A stretch of 64,000 bases of DNA from the NCBI RefSeq assembly GCF_020520425.1, contig NC_079491.1:5567143-5631142 (forward strand), in the 5' to 3' direction. The notes below the pieces were generated by a model. It did no database searches and was not told the origin of the DNA. It saw only the letters and a list, made by a program, of their open reading frames with translations. The stretch comes from Spinacia oleracea. Taxonomy: Eukaryota; Streptophyta; Magnoliopsida; Caryophyllales; Amaranthaceae. Below, in pieces: positions 1-11,041 of the stretch; positions within the stretch are counted from its first letter, which is position 1, and the number at the start of each line of letters is the position of its first letter. Made by a program: the position numbers and the translations under genes.

Positions 1-59
1 TGAATCTAGGAAAGGAAATGGACTGGAAACATTTAAGGGGGAGAAATGGTAATATTAAG

Positions 60-270
60 TGTTATCATTATTTGTTGTTTGGTATACCTGGAAAGCAATC
101 CCTTGTATCAAATTAGGGATTAAGGAGGGTAACACTTTGTTACCACAAGGTTAGGAGAGGTAACAAATTCGTGGTAATGATTACCCTTTGGAAATGGAGT
201 GTGTTACCCATCTCTCATACCAAACAATAAGTAATGGAATTAGTTAATTCATACCAAACATGCCCTATGA
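60..270. mobile_element. MITE-like inverted-repeat element in intron
   Basis: TTGTTTGGTAT near 75-85 faces ATACCAAACAATAA near 219-232, and the outer right edge (ataccaaacatgccct, about 252-267) has the GGGCATGTTTGGTAT end seen in many plant MITEs. The left outer edge is less clear. It lies in the intron before the first exon of the window. Confidence 0.4.
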
Positions 271-364
271 GTATAACATTGTCTTTTATTAAATTCCATA
301 GGGAGAGGGGAGAGGAAAAATAAAGGCAAAATAAATATTTCTGGTAATATTATATATTCTGCAG

Positions 365-769
365 ATACCATTGAAAGCAGAGGAGCAGTCTAATCCTATC
401 ACAAATTTTTTCTCCAAGAAAGGAACAGATGGTAATAAGCAATCAAGTAAGACAATTAAGACTTCAACTAAGGATTCTACCAAGAATGATCCGCAAAGTG
501 ATGTTAAGGAGGAAGCTGAGGCGCAAGCAAATGTGGAACCCTCATGCAGTGGAAGGACAGTTACTGAAACAAGGTCTGATGTTTCCACTATCTCTCCCGG
601 ATCTGACTCTAAGGTTGACTTGAAACGGGATTATGAAAAGTTTCTGGATGATTCAAAGCCGAGGACTGCTGAACTTGGTAAGGTATCTCAGACTCCAGTA
701 AAGAAGAGTAAAGTTAAGAGTGGAGCTGAAAAACAGGCCACACTTCGCTCATACTTTACTAAAAGCTAG
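365..769 (+). CDS. Last exon of a PCNA-interacting protein (partial gene)
   Basis: The reading frame opens right after a tctgcag acceptor (AG at 363-364) and runs to TAG at 767-769, so this is the 3' terminal exon; upstream exons lie outside the window. The 134-residue tail is charged, low in complexity and rich in K, S and T, as in disordered tails. It ends in QATLRSYF, a textbook PIP box (Q-x-x-L-x-x-Y-F), four residues before the stop. A second, degenerate PIP-like motif (PITNFF) lies near the exon start. Two PIP boxes in a disordered C-terminus are typical of Y-family translesion polymerases (eta, kappa) and other replication-repair enzymes; this family assignment is inference. A 45-bp piece of this exon reappears at 3867-3912. 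Confidence 0.65.
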   Translation: MPLKAEEQSNPITNFFSKKGTDGNKQSSKTIKTSTKDSTKNDPQSDVKEEAEAQANVEPSCSGRTVTETRSDVSTISPGSDSKVDLKRDYEKFLDDSKPRTAELGKVSQTPVKKSKVKSGAEKQATLRSYFTKS

Positions 770-1250
770 TGGTTAAATAATTTTCTGCTTCTGTTAGAGT
801 CATTAGACACTGTATTTTTGCTTGTTTGTTGTAACTTGTGGCATATTTATGTATATATCATACCGGTTGCTTTTAGGAGTTCAAGACCCTCGTGCATGTT
901 GGTTTCGTTTTACATCTTTTCCCATCCCCATCTATCCCTTGTTGAAGTTTTGAAGTTTCAAGATGTAATCGTATCTTTGTAATCGGGGTGGTTTTTTGGG
1001 ACCTTTGTTTGGTTGTTGATTTTTGATGGGTGAAAGGAAGGGTTTTGTTTGGTTTATGCTTAGCAAAGAAAATACCTGCATTTGATCCTGTATGTTTAAA
1101 TTTGGCCGGAAAATGTAATAATGATTGAGACTTGAGAGAGAGAGGCAGCACGCAACACCTTTGTTAGCTTGTGAGGAGGTCGCCTTAGATAAACAACCTT
1201 GAATTGGTCGCATATGCAGAATGAGTCCACACCGCTAGCATAACGTGTTT

Positions 1251-1477
1251 TTGTTCTCTTTAAATGTTTTTTTTTTTTTTGGTTCTACTACGAGGAGTTC
1301 CCACCGCCTTCGGCGAGGTAATCTCCCGTGGGAGTTTGCATGGGTACCTCGATGGGCAGCATCCCTCCCAGTTGAGATTTTTTCCATTCCCAAGGCTCGA
1401 ACCCGAGACCTTGGTTAAGGAGCAAGAGACCCTTAACCACTCATGCCAACCTCAATTGGTTGTTCTCTTTAAATGTT
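1251..1477 (-). mobile_element. tRNA-derived SINE (Au-like) with perfect 18-bp target duplications
   Basis: An 18-bp direct repeat (ttgttctctttaaatgtt) at 1251-1268 and 1460-1477 flanks a 191-bp body. The plus strand starts with a T-run, so the element is on the minus strand with a 3' poly(A). Its 5' end on that strand has a Pol III A-box-like TGGCATGAGTGGTTAAGGG and a B-box GGTTCGAGCC. The family looks like the angiosperm Au SINE. Perfect duplications suggest a fairly recent insertion. A 71-codon open frame across it is a chance shadow. Confidence 0.85.
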
Positions 1478-2563
1478 AACTTTACATCTTACTATTGCCT
1501 TTTCGGAGATGTTTGATAAAATTGCAACAATACGAATGACGTTTTATGTTCTAATTGGGGTTTTATCGGGCTTATGTTGTTAATCGCACACTTTCATTGT
1601 TTGAGTTCCTATCGTGGTATAGGATTTTGCTGCCATGATTTTTCGCTTATATGCGAAAGTCTTATTAAACCATGGTGCTTATTTGATGTTTCATTTGAAA
1701 TTAGTATTTAAACTGAAAATTAGGTAAACTTCCGCAGTTTGAGCTCTTACCCTGATATAAACTTTTGTGCTTAGAGCTTCTGCCAATTGTCGAAGTTTAA
1801 TGTGCAAACTTTTAACAAAACTTGGTGTTAGATTGTTGATTGAATTTGAAAAGCTTATTCTAGCAAAAATATAATTAGGCCAAGATACATCAAAGATTCA
1901 AAGATTATTGACCAATGTCTAAACTGGAAAAAAGTAAGCCTCTTATGAAAGAGTAAAACTTTGTTTTTCACCATATCTCTTCATCATCACCATATATCAC
2001 AATCGCTCTGGTAAATCGCAGATATACTTAAATGACCCCAATACACTAAGAAAAAAAAATCACAATTATATTCCAATTTGATAGGAGGTATAGCAAAATA
2101 ATCGAATTTTTCATTGACCTCCCTCATTCCAATCCAGTTAATTGTGTTTTGAACGCATGCAGTTTTCTCATGGTAATAATAAGGCCCTTTGCCAGCCTTC
2201 TTTCGAGAACCATTTTTTAGGTTAAAAACCTCTGTCTTTGTTGACTTTGTTTTCTTCAACCTCAAAGTTTCATAGATAAGTTTGTAGATATTTTTCTTCT
2301 CATAGTTTCAGAGTTTAGCATCGTGGATGCACTGGAAACCAACATTATTGTATAATGGTTATTAGTATAAGCCTCTTTTCCTTATATCACATAGACACGA
2401 TATATAGTCTGTGATCTTTTAACAAAGCTTATTTTATGTGGTTCTAAAAAAAAAGGACTAATACAAGTGGAAAATGAAGAGCTCTAAGTGCATTTTTTTC
2501 AGCTTTGGTCATAGATTGTGGATCTCGAGTTAAATCACTCTCCCAACTTGTACCTATCATCTT

Positions 2564-2594
<31 letters not shown>

Positions 2595-3424
2595 TACTTT
2601 AAGGATTGTTCGCTATCGTTGTACTGTCGTAAAACGTATTTCTTTTTACAACATATTGGTTTGTTGCAATTGCTATTGGCTTTTATGTAAGGGTCGATGA
2701 TTCTATCCAAAATCTAAGCTAATTTGTAACATGGTGTCTACAACTTGAGGACGAGAGAAATCAAAATGGTTAAGCAATAATTGGAAGTTTGGTGTTGAAC
2801 GCTCTTTTTTAGATTTTTGTGCTTGATTTCGTTGAACCAAATGACCCCTAACTATTAGCTCTTTTGTGCATTTGTTTGATTTGTGTATTTTATTTTGCGA
2901 AGTAGAAATTTGGGTGCGAAAAGGCTCTACTTATAGTACTTATAGTTGTGATTATTTCTCTCGATTATTCTTGTTACTTGTTATTACTAGGTTTTTCTAC
3001 ATACCATCAACAACTATAATAGATATCTAGATTTTTCTCGATTAACATTTTAACACACAATAGGCATTTAGTGATTCTGAAGCAGATTGTCATCCTTTTG
3101 ACTTATTTTGACTGAACTTATATTATCTGAATTTATCTATAAAAAAATTGTTTTGTCTGAAATAAAATTATTTGTGTGTGAAAATGTCTGGAAAAAAACT
3201 TATTTTTGCTGAACTTATATTATTTGAAATTATCTGAACTTAACTAAACTTATCTTGACTTATATATCAGAAATAAGTCAAAATAAGTCGAATAGAACAT
3301 AGCCTAAATTTACAATTTTGGCAAAAAAATAAGTGTCGATATACACGTCTTTCTAAATGTAACAAGATGAAGTTATTTTATTCATCCAGCCACTTCCTTC
3401 TTTTCCCCTAGGCCGTCCGTTAAA
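1478..3424. other. Gene-free AT-rich stretch with a (TAA)n microsatellite
   Basis: No coding frame with protein-like composition on either strand. A (TAA)n microsatellite of about nine units lies near 2565-2592. The small open frames here are chance reads through it. Confidence 0.5.
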
Positions 3425-3767
3425 TAAAGATGGCAATGGCCCGCCCCGGCCCGAAAAAAGCCCGACCCGGCACGGGACACGAAGTCGTGGGGCCGTGTGC
3501 CGGGCATGGGCCTTAATATTTTGGAAAAAGTACGACAAGACACGGTACGACAAAACACGTTAAATTTAGTAAAATTAGTCTTAGGCACGACGTGTCGGCC
3601 CGACCCGGCACGAAAAGGCCATGGGCTTGGACCGGGACATGTGCCTTGTTTTAAACTTTTCGACCCGGCCTGACACGATGCAATGTGGGCTTGGCGTGGG
3701 CCCACCCCGGTTAGCCCACAGTCCATGGGCTCGTCCGGAAGCCCGGCGTAGCCCACGTCCATCTTTA
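3425..3767. mobile_element. GC-rich 'cccgacccg' dispersed repeat with inverted ends
   Basis: Ends taaagatgg (3425-) and ccatcttta (-3767) are inverted, and the interior is degenerate GCCCG/CCCGACCCGGCACGG. Flanks share only cgtt. Short-ended elements with ACCCG-type interiors are common in plants and often non-autonomous hAT relatives; the class is inferred. Confidence 0.5.
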
Positions 3768-3866
3768 CGTTCGTAGCTGCCTATTATATATCCATGACAA
3801 CGGCGAACTTAGATGTAGTGCAAATAGATAATGTTCCTGATTATTACTTTTTTAGCTGGAGAAATA

Positions 3867-3912
3867 GATAAAGTTTCTGGATGATTCAAAGCCGAGAACT
3901 TGCTGAACTTGG
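3867..3912 (+). pseudogene. Fragment copied from the PIP-box exon
   Basis: About 45 bases (agtttctggatgattcaaag and its flanks) match exon positions 636-681 apart from two or three changes. That part encodes EKFLDDSKPRTAELG. It is an isolated copy with no open frame around it, 3.2 kb downstream of its source. Confidence 0.75.
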
Positions 3913-3929
3913 ATGATTCAAATCAGGTC

Positions 3930-4375
3930 TGACCTATTTATAAACGGGTTTGAGATTTTCAACTCAACCCATCCCAACTATAAACGGGTGGACCTGAAGC
4001 TGACCCGTTTAATTATTTTTTTTTTCCACTTTTAATTGTAAATTGACTTGACTATAGAATTGCGAGGTGATTTTTTTGTGGCATATCTCATAGCAAAAAG
4101 TATTACTTCAACATGTATTTGACATGAATCAAAACTTCAAATAATTATTTAGTGTTGAAGAAAAAATGAGAAATAAAATATTTCAAATACATTTTACAAC
4201 TTTATATTACATACTGCTTGAACTTAAACGGGTTAGACGGGTTGTTTTCAGTTCAACCTGACCCAACACATTTAATTAAGCGGGTTGAGTTGGGTTGACC
4301 CAATTAATTAAACGGGTTGAAAATCTTAACCCAACCCTTTATTATTGGGTTGGGTCAATTTTTACCAGCTCTAAC
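3930..4375. repeat. Degenerate 'aacgggttga / acccaaccc' repeat
   Basis: Short AACGGGTTGA-type units recur at both sides of an AT-rich core, with ccagctcta at the right edge. Same class as the other ACCCG repeats of the window. No target duplication found. Confidence 0.4.
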
Positions 4376-4559
4376 AACTATCCGTATTTTTTATATATGC
4401 CTCACATGAAGGTATTTCTTGTGAGAGTTTTTTGGGAGGGCATTGATTTTCCAAGTCGAAGTTAGATCATGAGATTGTAAAGGATAGGGACTTTGTAAAA
4501 CTTGAAGAGTTTTTTTTCTTAATCAAAATTTCCATTTGAAGTAAAAGGAGAGAAAATGA

Positions 4560-5060
4560 AGTCAGGAACTTGGTCAAGCTAAAACACCAGTTGTCAGACC
4601 AAAACAATAAGCTAGCACCATTTCCTACCCCCACGGCCCCACTAGTTTTTTCCAAAGATCGGAGCCCTAAGAGAAACTCTAAAAGTTGTTGGATTTGGTA
4701 TGACCACATTGTTTTCTTGGTTGAGCATCCTCCACCACAATTTAAGCATAAAGGCTCTACTTAAAGCTCGAGAACATCTAATCCCTAGACCCCTTCTTCT
4801 TTAGCCCTACCAATTTTCTCTCATCCTAACATGTGAAGCCTCTTACTCTCATTTTCTTTCCCCCAAAATAATTTGGCATTGTCACTATTGAGTTTTTTCA
4901 TAATAGTTTCAGACATCATATTGCATTGCATATAATAATCGGGAATGGTACTAAGAATAGAAGAGATCAAACAAAGTTTTCCGGCTTTGGACAGATATTT
5001 TAATCCAATCTTATTAACTCGAAACTGGCCAATATTGTTTACTAGAGCTCTGCCCAATCA
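4560..5060 (-). mobile_element. Truncated L1-type LINE, reverse transcriptase C-terminus
   Basis: On the minus strand the frame at 5057-4821 reads SKAGKLCLISSILSTIPDYY and then AKLFWGKENESKRLHML, the post-catalytic thumb/connection region of plant L1 reverse transcriptase (compare LSKAGRL..IRSSL in the intact copy at 49.2 kb). Further downstream, VGNGASLLFWSDNW matches the usual GNG..I..W.DNW motif. Frames change several times and neither the FADD catalytic core nor a 3' end is present, so it is a dead fragment. Confidence 0.75.
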
Positions 5061-5950
5061 ATCTCCATGATTGGCGAGCAAAACACATAAAGGAGTATTT
5101 TTGTAAATAAATTGTCAAAATATACAATCTACAATTTAAATAATAATCTCTCTTTATATTAAAATTATTTTCTTTTATATTTACTTTTCTAAAGTATAAA
5201 ATAGATTGTATATTGCAACTTTTAGATTGTATACTTGTTCATTAAAATTACGAGAATACCACTTGGGATTGTTTTGAAATTTCTCTTGTTTACAATGATA
5301 TAAAATCATAAAAATTAAAGGATCTTGCTCATCTCCTATTCTTTGGCTTTGCTTATCTCCTGTTCTTTGGTTAATTTTGTTCATCTCCTATTCTTCTTCT
5401 TTGTTTATACAGTCCGTGAAATGGCAGAGGTGAGTGGTGGACATCTTCTCAAGATTGATGCTTTGTGTTCTTAAACGAACGAACCACAAAAGTCCAACTT
5501 TGTTGACATAGTCACTGACCTAGGTCACTAACCTAGTGTGGAAAACTATCTCACTTACCTCTCTCCTAGTAAGGCATTTATCACACTTCTTTCAAAAACC
5601 ACTTTTGAGGCGAAAAACCTCTTGTTTCACCGCAGTACGTGGTGGTACATCTTCATCTTCTACCCTTTGTCAAACCCGTACGTATTTGTATTGTTTAGAG
5701 ACATTAGACTATGTACGCACTTGATGGATAGTTGAAGGCATCCCACCTATACTTATTGTTTCTTATTTATTATGGTGGTGACATTAGAGCATTTTTAAAT
5801 GTAATAAGATAACATTATCTATTCATATAGTTGCATTATCTATTTTTTCCTAATCTGTTGTGTGATGTTACATGATGACTATTTTCCTTAATCTAACACG
5901 CTGCCTACTAGCGTCATATTTCTGTCAGACTAATTAGTCAACGCACTTCG
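5061..5950. other. Gene-free stretch
   Basis: AT-rich. Two overlapping 60-codon frames at 5536-5735 have no recognisable domain. I see no RNA gene or repeat with clear ends. Confidence 0.4.
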
Positions 5951-5951
5951 A

Positions 5952-6407
5952 TGTTTGGCTAGTGCTAAATGAGGGAAATATTAAGGCACAAGTGATTAAG
6001 GCTCTCTAAAAATGCTCAGTATTGCGTGAGAATGTTGTACAAGTTCTTGATGATCTGTACAAATGAATTTTAAGTCTATTTATAGGCTCTCAAAGTCCTA
6101 AAGACTTTTATATCTAGAAAATTCTATAACCTCCTCTAAAGGAGTGTTCTCTATTATTCTCGAACGTTCTCATCTCCATAAGAACCCTTAGATACATAGA
6201 TGTTTTAGATAACTCTATACAAATCCGTACATGCATGTATGTTTTAGGCTCATCTATGCTTGAACTATGTAGAGAAATCCACCTTAAAATGCTAAATATC
6301 ATTTTAGAACTTTCCAGAGGTATCTCGAGAAGTGTGTTGCACCATCAACTATTTCTGAGCATCAAAGCCCAATTTGTAGTTCATATATTTTCATTTCCAC
6401 CAACACG
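5952..6407 (-). mobile_element. Solo-LTR-like sequence (Copia-like)
   Basis: On the minus strand it starts TGTTGGTGGAAATG, has a TATA-like cctataaatag (plus 6077-6087) and could end ..ccaaaca near 5952. That is the shape of a Copia LTR. The lower boundary and the target duplication are not certain. A fossil with no internal region beside it. Confidence 0.4.
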
Positions 6408-6482
6408 TACCACTCTTTAGATGGTAATGGATAGTACGGAAATTTATGAGGAAGAAAGGCAACCTGGGGTAACTAGCACGTA

Positions 6483-7053
6483 CTCCCTCTCCCAAATTAG
6501 TTTTGACACTCATCATGACACATAGTTTGAGGAGAGAAGTTACTGTTTTATTATCAAATACTACCTCCGTTCCTTAATGTTCTTTACGCTTACTATTTGC
6601 ATGGACTCCAATGCAATATTTGACCATATATATATATATATATATATATATCCAATTTCGTATGTGAAAAAATTATAAAAAGGTGAATAGTTGAATATTC
6701 TAAAAATATATAACGAGACTAATCTAACAAGATCTTACGGAGTATATGAAAACGTTTTGATGTATATAGCAATCAGAATTTACGGTCAAAGTTTTTATAC
6801 TTTAGACACATATTCAAAGGCACAAAGAACTTTCAGGAACAAAGTTAGTATTATTTTATAGAAAAGCAGATGAAAAAGTAAAGATTGAGACATTATTTTA
6901 TTGAAAACTAGATGGTAGATTGTTTTTTTTTAATACAATGTGAGAGAACGTGAGACCCTAACTTTTTGGTAGTGGAATGGGAGATGTATTTAAATAATTG
7001 TAGGGTCTTTTCCTAAAAATAAAAGTGTAAAAACTAATCTGTAACAGAGGGAG
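6483..7053. mobile_element. Stowaway-type MITE interrupted by a second one
   Basis: Outer ends CTCCCTCTCCCAAATTAG (6483-) and the complement ending at 7053 share ATTAGTTTT.ACACT inside the CTCCCTC terminus; TA is duplicated at 6481-6482 and 7054-7055. The interior is split by a second element at 6561-6848. Confidence 0.75.
6561..6848. mobile_element. Nested Stowaway-type MITE
   Basis: Ends CTACCTCCGTTCCTTAATG and, inverted, CTAACTTTGTTCCTGAAAG, each followed inward by GTTCTTTgyG. TA duplicated at 6559-6560 and 6849-6850. Contains a (TA)n run near 6628-6650. It sits inside the outer MITE, hence is younger. Confidence 0.75.
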
Positions 7054-7609
7054 TAGTACAATGGTAGGTGCACCCTCTCACATTCTTTCTTACACGTTCG
7101 TTTCACTTTTTCCCTTTACATGTTAAGAGAAACTGTGAGAAAAACCACCAATAGACATAAAAATACATTTGGATGCACGGTGTATATTTATGAGTATAAT
7201 GGGAAATACATTGATCGTTCTTAGTTTTTTTTTTTGGTGCAAATGAGCCACATCGTTCTTAGTTCTTACCCATACAAATAATTCCTATTAATGTCATTTG
7301 TTACCAGCTAGGCAGCTACCAAAAACGTTGATACATCTTTGTTATGTAAGGCAACATGTGAGGTCATTGACATTTAAGTACCTATTATAACCTTATTAAT
7401 GTATTAAATATGTTTAAATTAAAAAAAAAAAAAATATGGGCACAAATTAACAAAATTTTCTACCCAAGTTTATGATTAGTCAAATTCAACCATAAAATGG
7501 CGTATAATTCAAATTAAAATCATATTACACACAAAAATATTAAAACAACGTGTTTATTATGTTTTAATTTTCTCATAATCGCATTTATTACTATAAATAC
7601 AACGATTTT

Positions 7610-7775
7610 CAATCGGTCGGGTCCAAACGGGTTCGGTTGGGTTTTGACCCATTATTTTTCAGGTTGCTCGGGTTCGGATAAAATCGGGTTACGAGTCACA
7701 AAATCTTGTTCAGGACCCAGTATTTTCGGGTCCGATTCGGGTCGGTTTTCGGGTCGGGTCGCTTTTTGACAGGTC
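7610..7775. repeat. 'GGGTCGGGT' degenerate repeat
   Basis: Run of GGGTCGGGT/GGGTTCGGTT units ending in tttttgacaggtct, the same TGTCAAAA end as the 12.7-kb element. Left edge unclear. Confidence 0.45.
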
Positions 7776-7959
7776 TACGTACACATATGAATAACACAAC
7801 ATTCTTAGACCAAAATTCACAGTTACTAGCTTAGTGAGCTTACCACTATCAGAAATGAATAAGAAAAGATCATCCATTGATCACAGTTAAGAACATTATA
7901 AAACGATGTTAATTACTTTCTAATAAAAGCAATACTACAGCAATGTTGCAATTACATCA

Positions 7960-8130
7960 AGGTTAATACTTCACTACTAGTCACTTTCATACACCAAAAT
8001 TCCTGCATCATATAGGGGTTGTCGCGACCCTGCAATTGAAAACAGATATAAAATTACACTACTAATCAGGGTTAATACTTCACTACTAATTACATGATCT
8101 GATAATCACTTTCACACACCAAAATTCCTG
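7960..8130. repeat. Tandem duplication in the 3' flank of the F-box fusion gene
   Basis: gttaatacttcactacta... followed by cactttcayacaccaaaatt occurs at about 7962-8008 and again at 8071-8130. Confidence 0.6.
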
Positions 8131-8198
8131 CAATTAAAAACAGAAAACTACAGGATAATTCCAAAACATTCTCTTGAAATCTGCACATCATATATCCT

Positions 8199-10855
8199 TC
8201 AACCAAGCACATTCTTTAGGTTTATAGGAACAAGAGGAGCTTCAGCCACAGTCTTCTCAACCAAGAACTTAGTTTGTTCAGCCAATCTGTAATCAAGATC
8301 ATGCAACTGTGAAACAAGAACAGATTTCGACATCTCAAGTCCTTTTATATAATGTATCTGCTGCTGTCCATAATGTATTGCCATAGCCTTTTGTGTGAAG
8401 GGAAATAGCCAATCCAATCTAAAACGCGCACCCTGTAAAAAACACATGGTTGAATCTAAGTATTGAGCTTGAGCAACGTTCATGGACATTCCTGATTCGC
8501 TTTGAAGAAGAAGGATAACATTTGCTAGTGAGTCTAAGGCCTGTGATATCATGCCATTATTCTGCAGTACATGTCCTTGTATTATGTTCCCATGTTTGTG
8601 CCATATTTTCTTCAGTATTGGGACCGAATGAGGGCTCACATTAAATCCCAGGAATTTCGCCTGTGAAACACCATTTTGAACAACCTGCAAAAATGATGAA
8701 CAGAAACTTAAAGAAGATGACTTCACTAACAGTCTGAATACCAATTTTTGTTTCTTTTTTTTTGGCTTATGAAAGAACCAACTTATTTACCTTAGGAAAT
8801 GTGGTGCCGACTTGAACATAAGGGATACCGTCTACTTGTATTAAGGTGGGGAGGTTTTCTACATACCATATGGGTTGTTGATTGATTTCACCCGGATAAC
8901 CACTTTGTACCTCTTCTTCTTCCTCCACCTCCTCCTCCTCCTCCTCCTCCTCCTCCTCTTCCTCTTCCTCTTCCTCTTCCTCTTCCTCCTCTTCCTCTTG
9001 ATTGATTTCACCATGATAACAACTTTGTACCTCTTCTTCTCCCTCCTCTCCCTCTTCTTCTCCCTCTTCTTCTTCGTCTTCTTCTTCATCCATCTCCTCT
9101 TCCTCTTCCTCCTCCTCGGAAGAGCTTTCAAACATACAACACAATTTCCAAGTAAGAAAGACTTGAACCTTAAACATTAGATATTTAAAATCATTTCAAT
9201 TTATTAGTACTATTAATTATGAGTAATTCCAAAACAATAACTGTGATTGATGAATAATATAGAACACATGGCATATATGTAAACAAATACACTTTCAAAA
9301 TAATACATTTAAACTCAATTTTTATTTATTGAAGCTCAAATTGTTTCATTTAATTCATTATTCACAAATCACAGTTATTGATAAATACATCTCCATATTG
9401 TTACTACTACAACTTGCAAAAAAAAAAAACATTTTCTTGTTAATTTAAGAAGTGCTACACTCATAACAATTCCCATATGTTCTTAAAACCGGTTAAAATT
9501 TGATACTCTTGATAAATAAACAGTTAAGGAAGACTGCCTGAAAATGTGAAATCAAAATTAGAACCTAGCACATCATACCTTGTGGCAAATCCAGTATCCG
9601 GCTTTCGCGAAAGCCAAGCTGGTGGTGGCCAGAATACCTCAGAATAACTCGGAGAAGACGCTGCAGGCAAACCATAGCCACTAACTCCAGCACATCCATC
9701 ATCAAAGTGGAAAATACCAACATCAAGTTCATCATCATAGTACTTCCCAAAAACCTTAATATCAAGACTAGGACCATCATATTGAGGGAAACTATTTTTG
9801 TAGAACACAATCGAATTTCCTCTCCAACCAGGAAAATCATTTCTATCCCCAAAGAAACAACCATCCAATGTTACAAAAAGTAAACGACCATCAAATACTT
9901 TATCAACATTTTTTACTCTTTCCCATTCCCCCACCTCTTCTTGCATCCTATAGACTTCAAAATCGATACTAACACCACAATCTTGGTTTCTGTAAACTAC
10001 ATAGAGTTCACCTAAAAGTACTACCAGAAGTTTCTTTTTATCAGTTGAAAAACCCTTTCCTAATGTGTTACTTATAATCTCCAACATCTTTGGAGAATGA
10101 TAGTCTGTACAATACAATCTTCCTCGTCGATCAACAGCATAAACCCTACCATTAAACTCCAAGATATCATCAAACTTCCTACATTTGGGACTCAGATGCT
10201 TTTCTACCTCATTGTTAAGCCTAATTGCAGATAAGTTTCCATTATCATACAACACCATAGCAGTACAGTTATTGATAGTGGGGTTGTTTTTACACTTAGG
10301 ATCTACAAATAAAACCACTTTATTTGTACAATATGTAAAATGTTTCTTCTCAAACATGTCCCTAGGTCTATCTGCTAGCCTTAAAGTGCAGAATCTACCC
10401 ATTTCAGTCACTTTTAAACCAGACAATTGCAAATGTTTAGGGAAATTATCCGGTAATTTTTCGATGTTGATTCGAGAAAGGGGTTTTCGAAGGTAGAATT
10501 TACCTGGGTTTAACTCCTCAACAGTGATTAACCAAGGTGGGAGCTCTGGATTTTGAGATGATTTGAGGAGATAAACAGAGCTTGGTACTATCATCAAGGA
10601 GTTTCCTGTAATTTCAATATACCCTATGGATGATCTGTTCTTGCCTAGGAGAGGAGGGGTTGGGGTTGAGATTTTGTGAGGTAAGAGAGAGGATAAGAGG
10701 TTTTTACGACGGAGGAGGGTGATCGGAGCTGACCGCCGCCATGTCTTGCAGACTGCCCGGAATTTGCGGAATTCAGATTGCGTTTCCAGGCGTCCGGCGA
10801 TGTCTGAAAGCAGCTCCGGCGGCATGTCCGACCAAGAAGTTTTCCGACGGTTCAT
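8199..10855 (-). CDS. F-box/DUF295 protein with acidic linker and C-terminal HGNI (PEARLI4-like) domain, 3 exons
   Basis: Exon 1 is 10855-9579: ATG at 10855, F-box at residues ~8-45 (SWSDMPPELLSDIAGRL..FRAVCKTWR), and DUF295 up to FWPPPAWL. A strong donor (ACAAG|GTATGA) occurs before the frame's own stop. Exon 2 (9124-8791) is a Glu-rich linker with a repeated VQSxYxGEINQ unit; exon 3 (8684-8199) follows a tttttgcag acceptor. Phases match at both joins (2, then 0), giving 698 residues. Exon 3 carries LKKIWHKHGNIIQG and RLDWLFPF, as in the paralogue at 36.7-39.4 kb and in proteins of the PEARLI4/MATH-coiled-coil type (from memory). F-box proteins are SCF ubiquitin-ligase adaptors; the target is unknown. 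Alternative: two separate genes, with exon 1 using its own stop at 9524. The exon 2 acceptor (gtttgaaag) is the weakest part of the model. Confidence 0.7.
8790..9124 (-). repeat. GAG/GAA trinucleotide expansion in coding exon
   Basis: Long runs of Glu codons (8920-9000 and 9040-9120) separated by two copies of a segment encoding VQSxYxGEINQ, so a block of about 40 codons was duplicated as well as the trinucleotide expanded. Arg/Lys-rich and Leu-rich open frames across it are shadows. Confidence 0.8.
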
Positions 10856-10954
10856 TTTCTGAAAACTGTTTCTTGGAAATTTGGAATGAGCAGTAAAATT
10901 AAAGTTTTTCTGAACTTTAAGATAGAGAAAAATATGACTTTATAGTTAAAATAA

Positions 10955-11041
10955 TTTGGCGCCAACATATTTCGCGGTAAAAGAGAACTAACATTTTTAC
11001 CGCGCAAAAGTTTAGAGCTTTGTAAGAAATTTGGCGCCAAA
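10955..11041. promoter_or_regulatory. Cluster of four E2F-like sites upstream of the F-box gene
   Basis: TTTGGCGCC at 10955-10963, TTTCGCGG at 10970-10977, CCGCGCAAA (complement TTTGCGCGG) at 11000-11008 and TTTGGCGCCAAA at 11030-11041. All fit or nearly fit the plant E2F consensus TTTSSCGC and lie 100-190 bp before the ATG at 10855. This suggests G1/S-phase expression; binding is inferred. Confidence 0.6.

Noticed and set aside
2518-2710. Frames with poly-Asn or poly-Tyr
   Set aside because: Translations of the (TAA)n microsatellite.
8859-9131. Lys/Arg-rich 90-residue frame on the minus strand and the Leu/Phe-rich frame on the plus strand
   Set aside because: Both are other-frame readings of the GAG/GAA trinucleotide run in the acidic exon.
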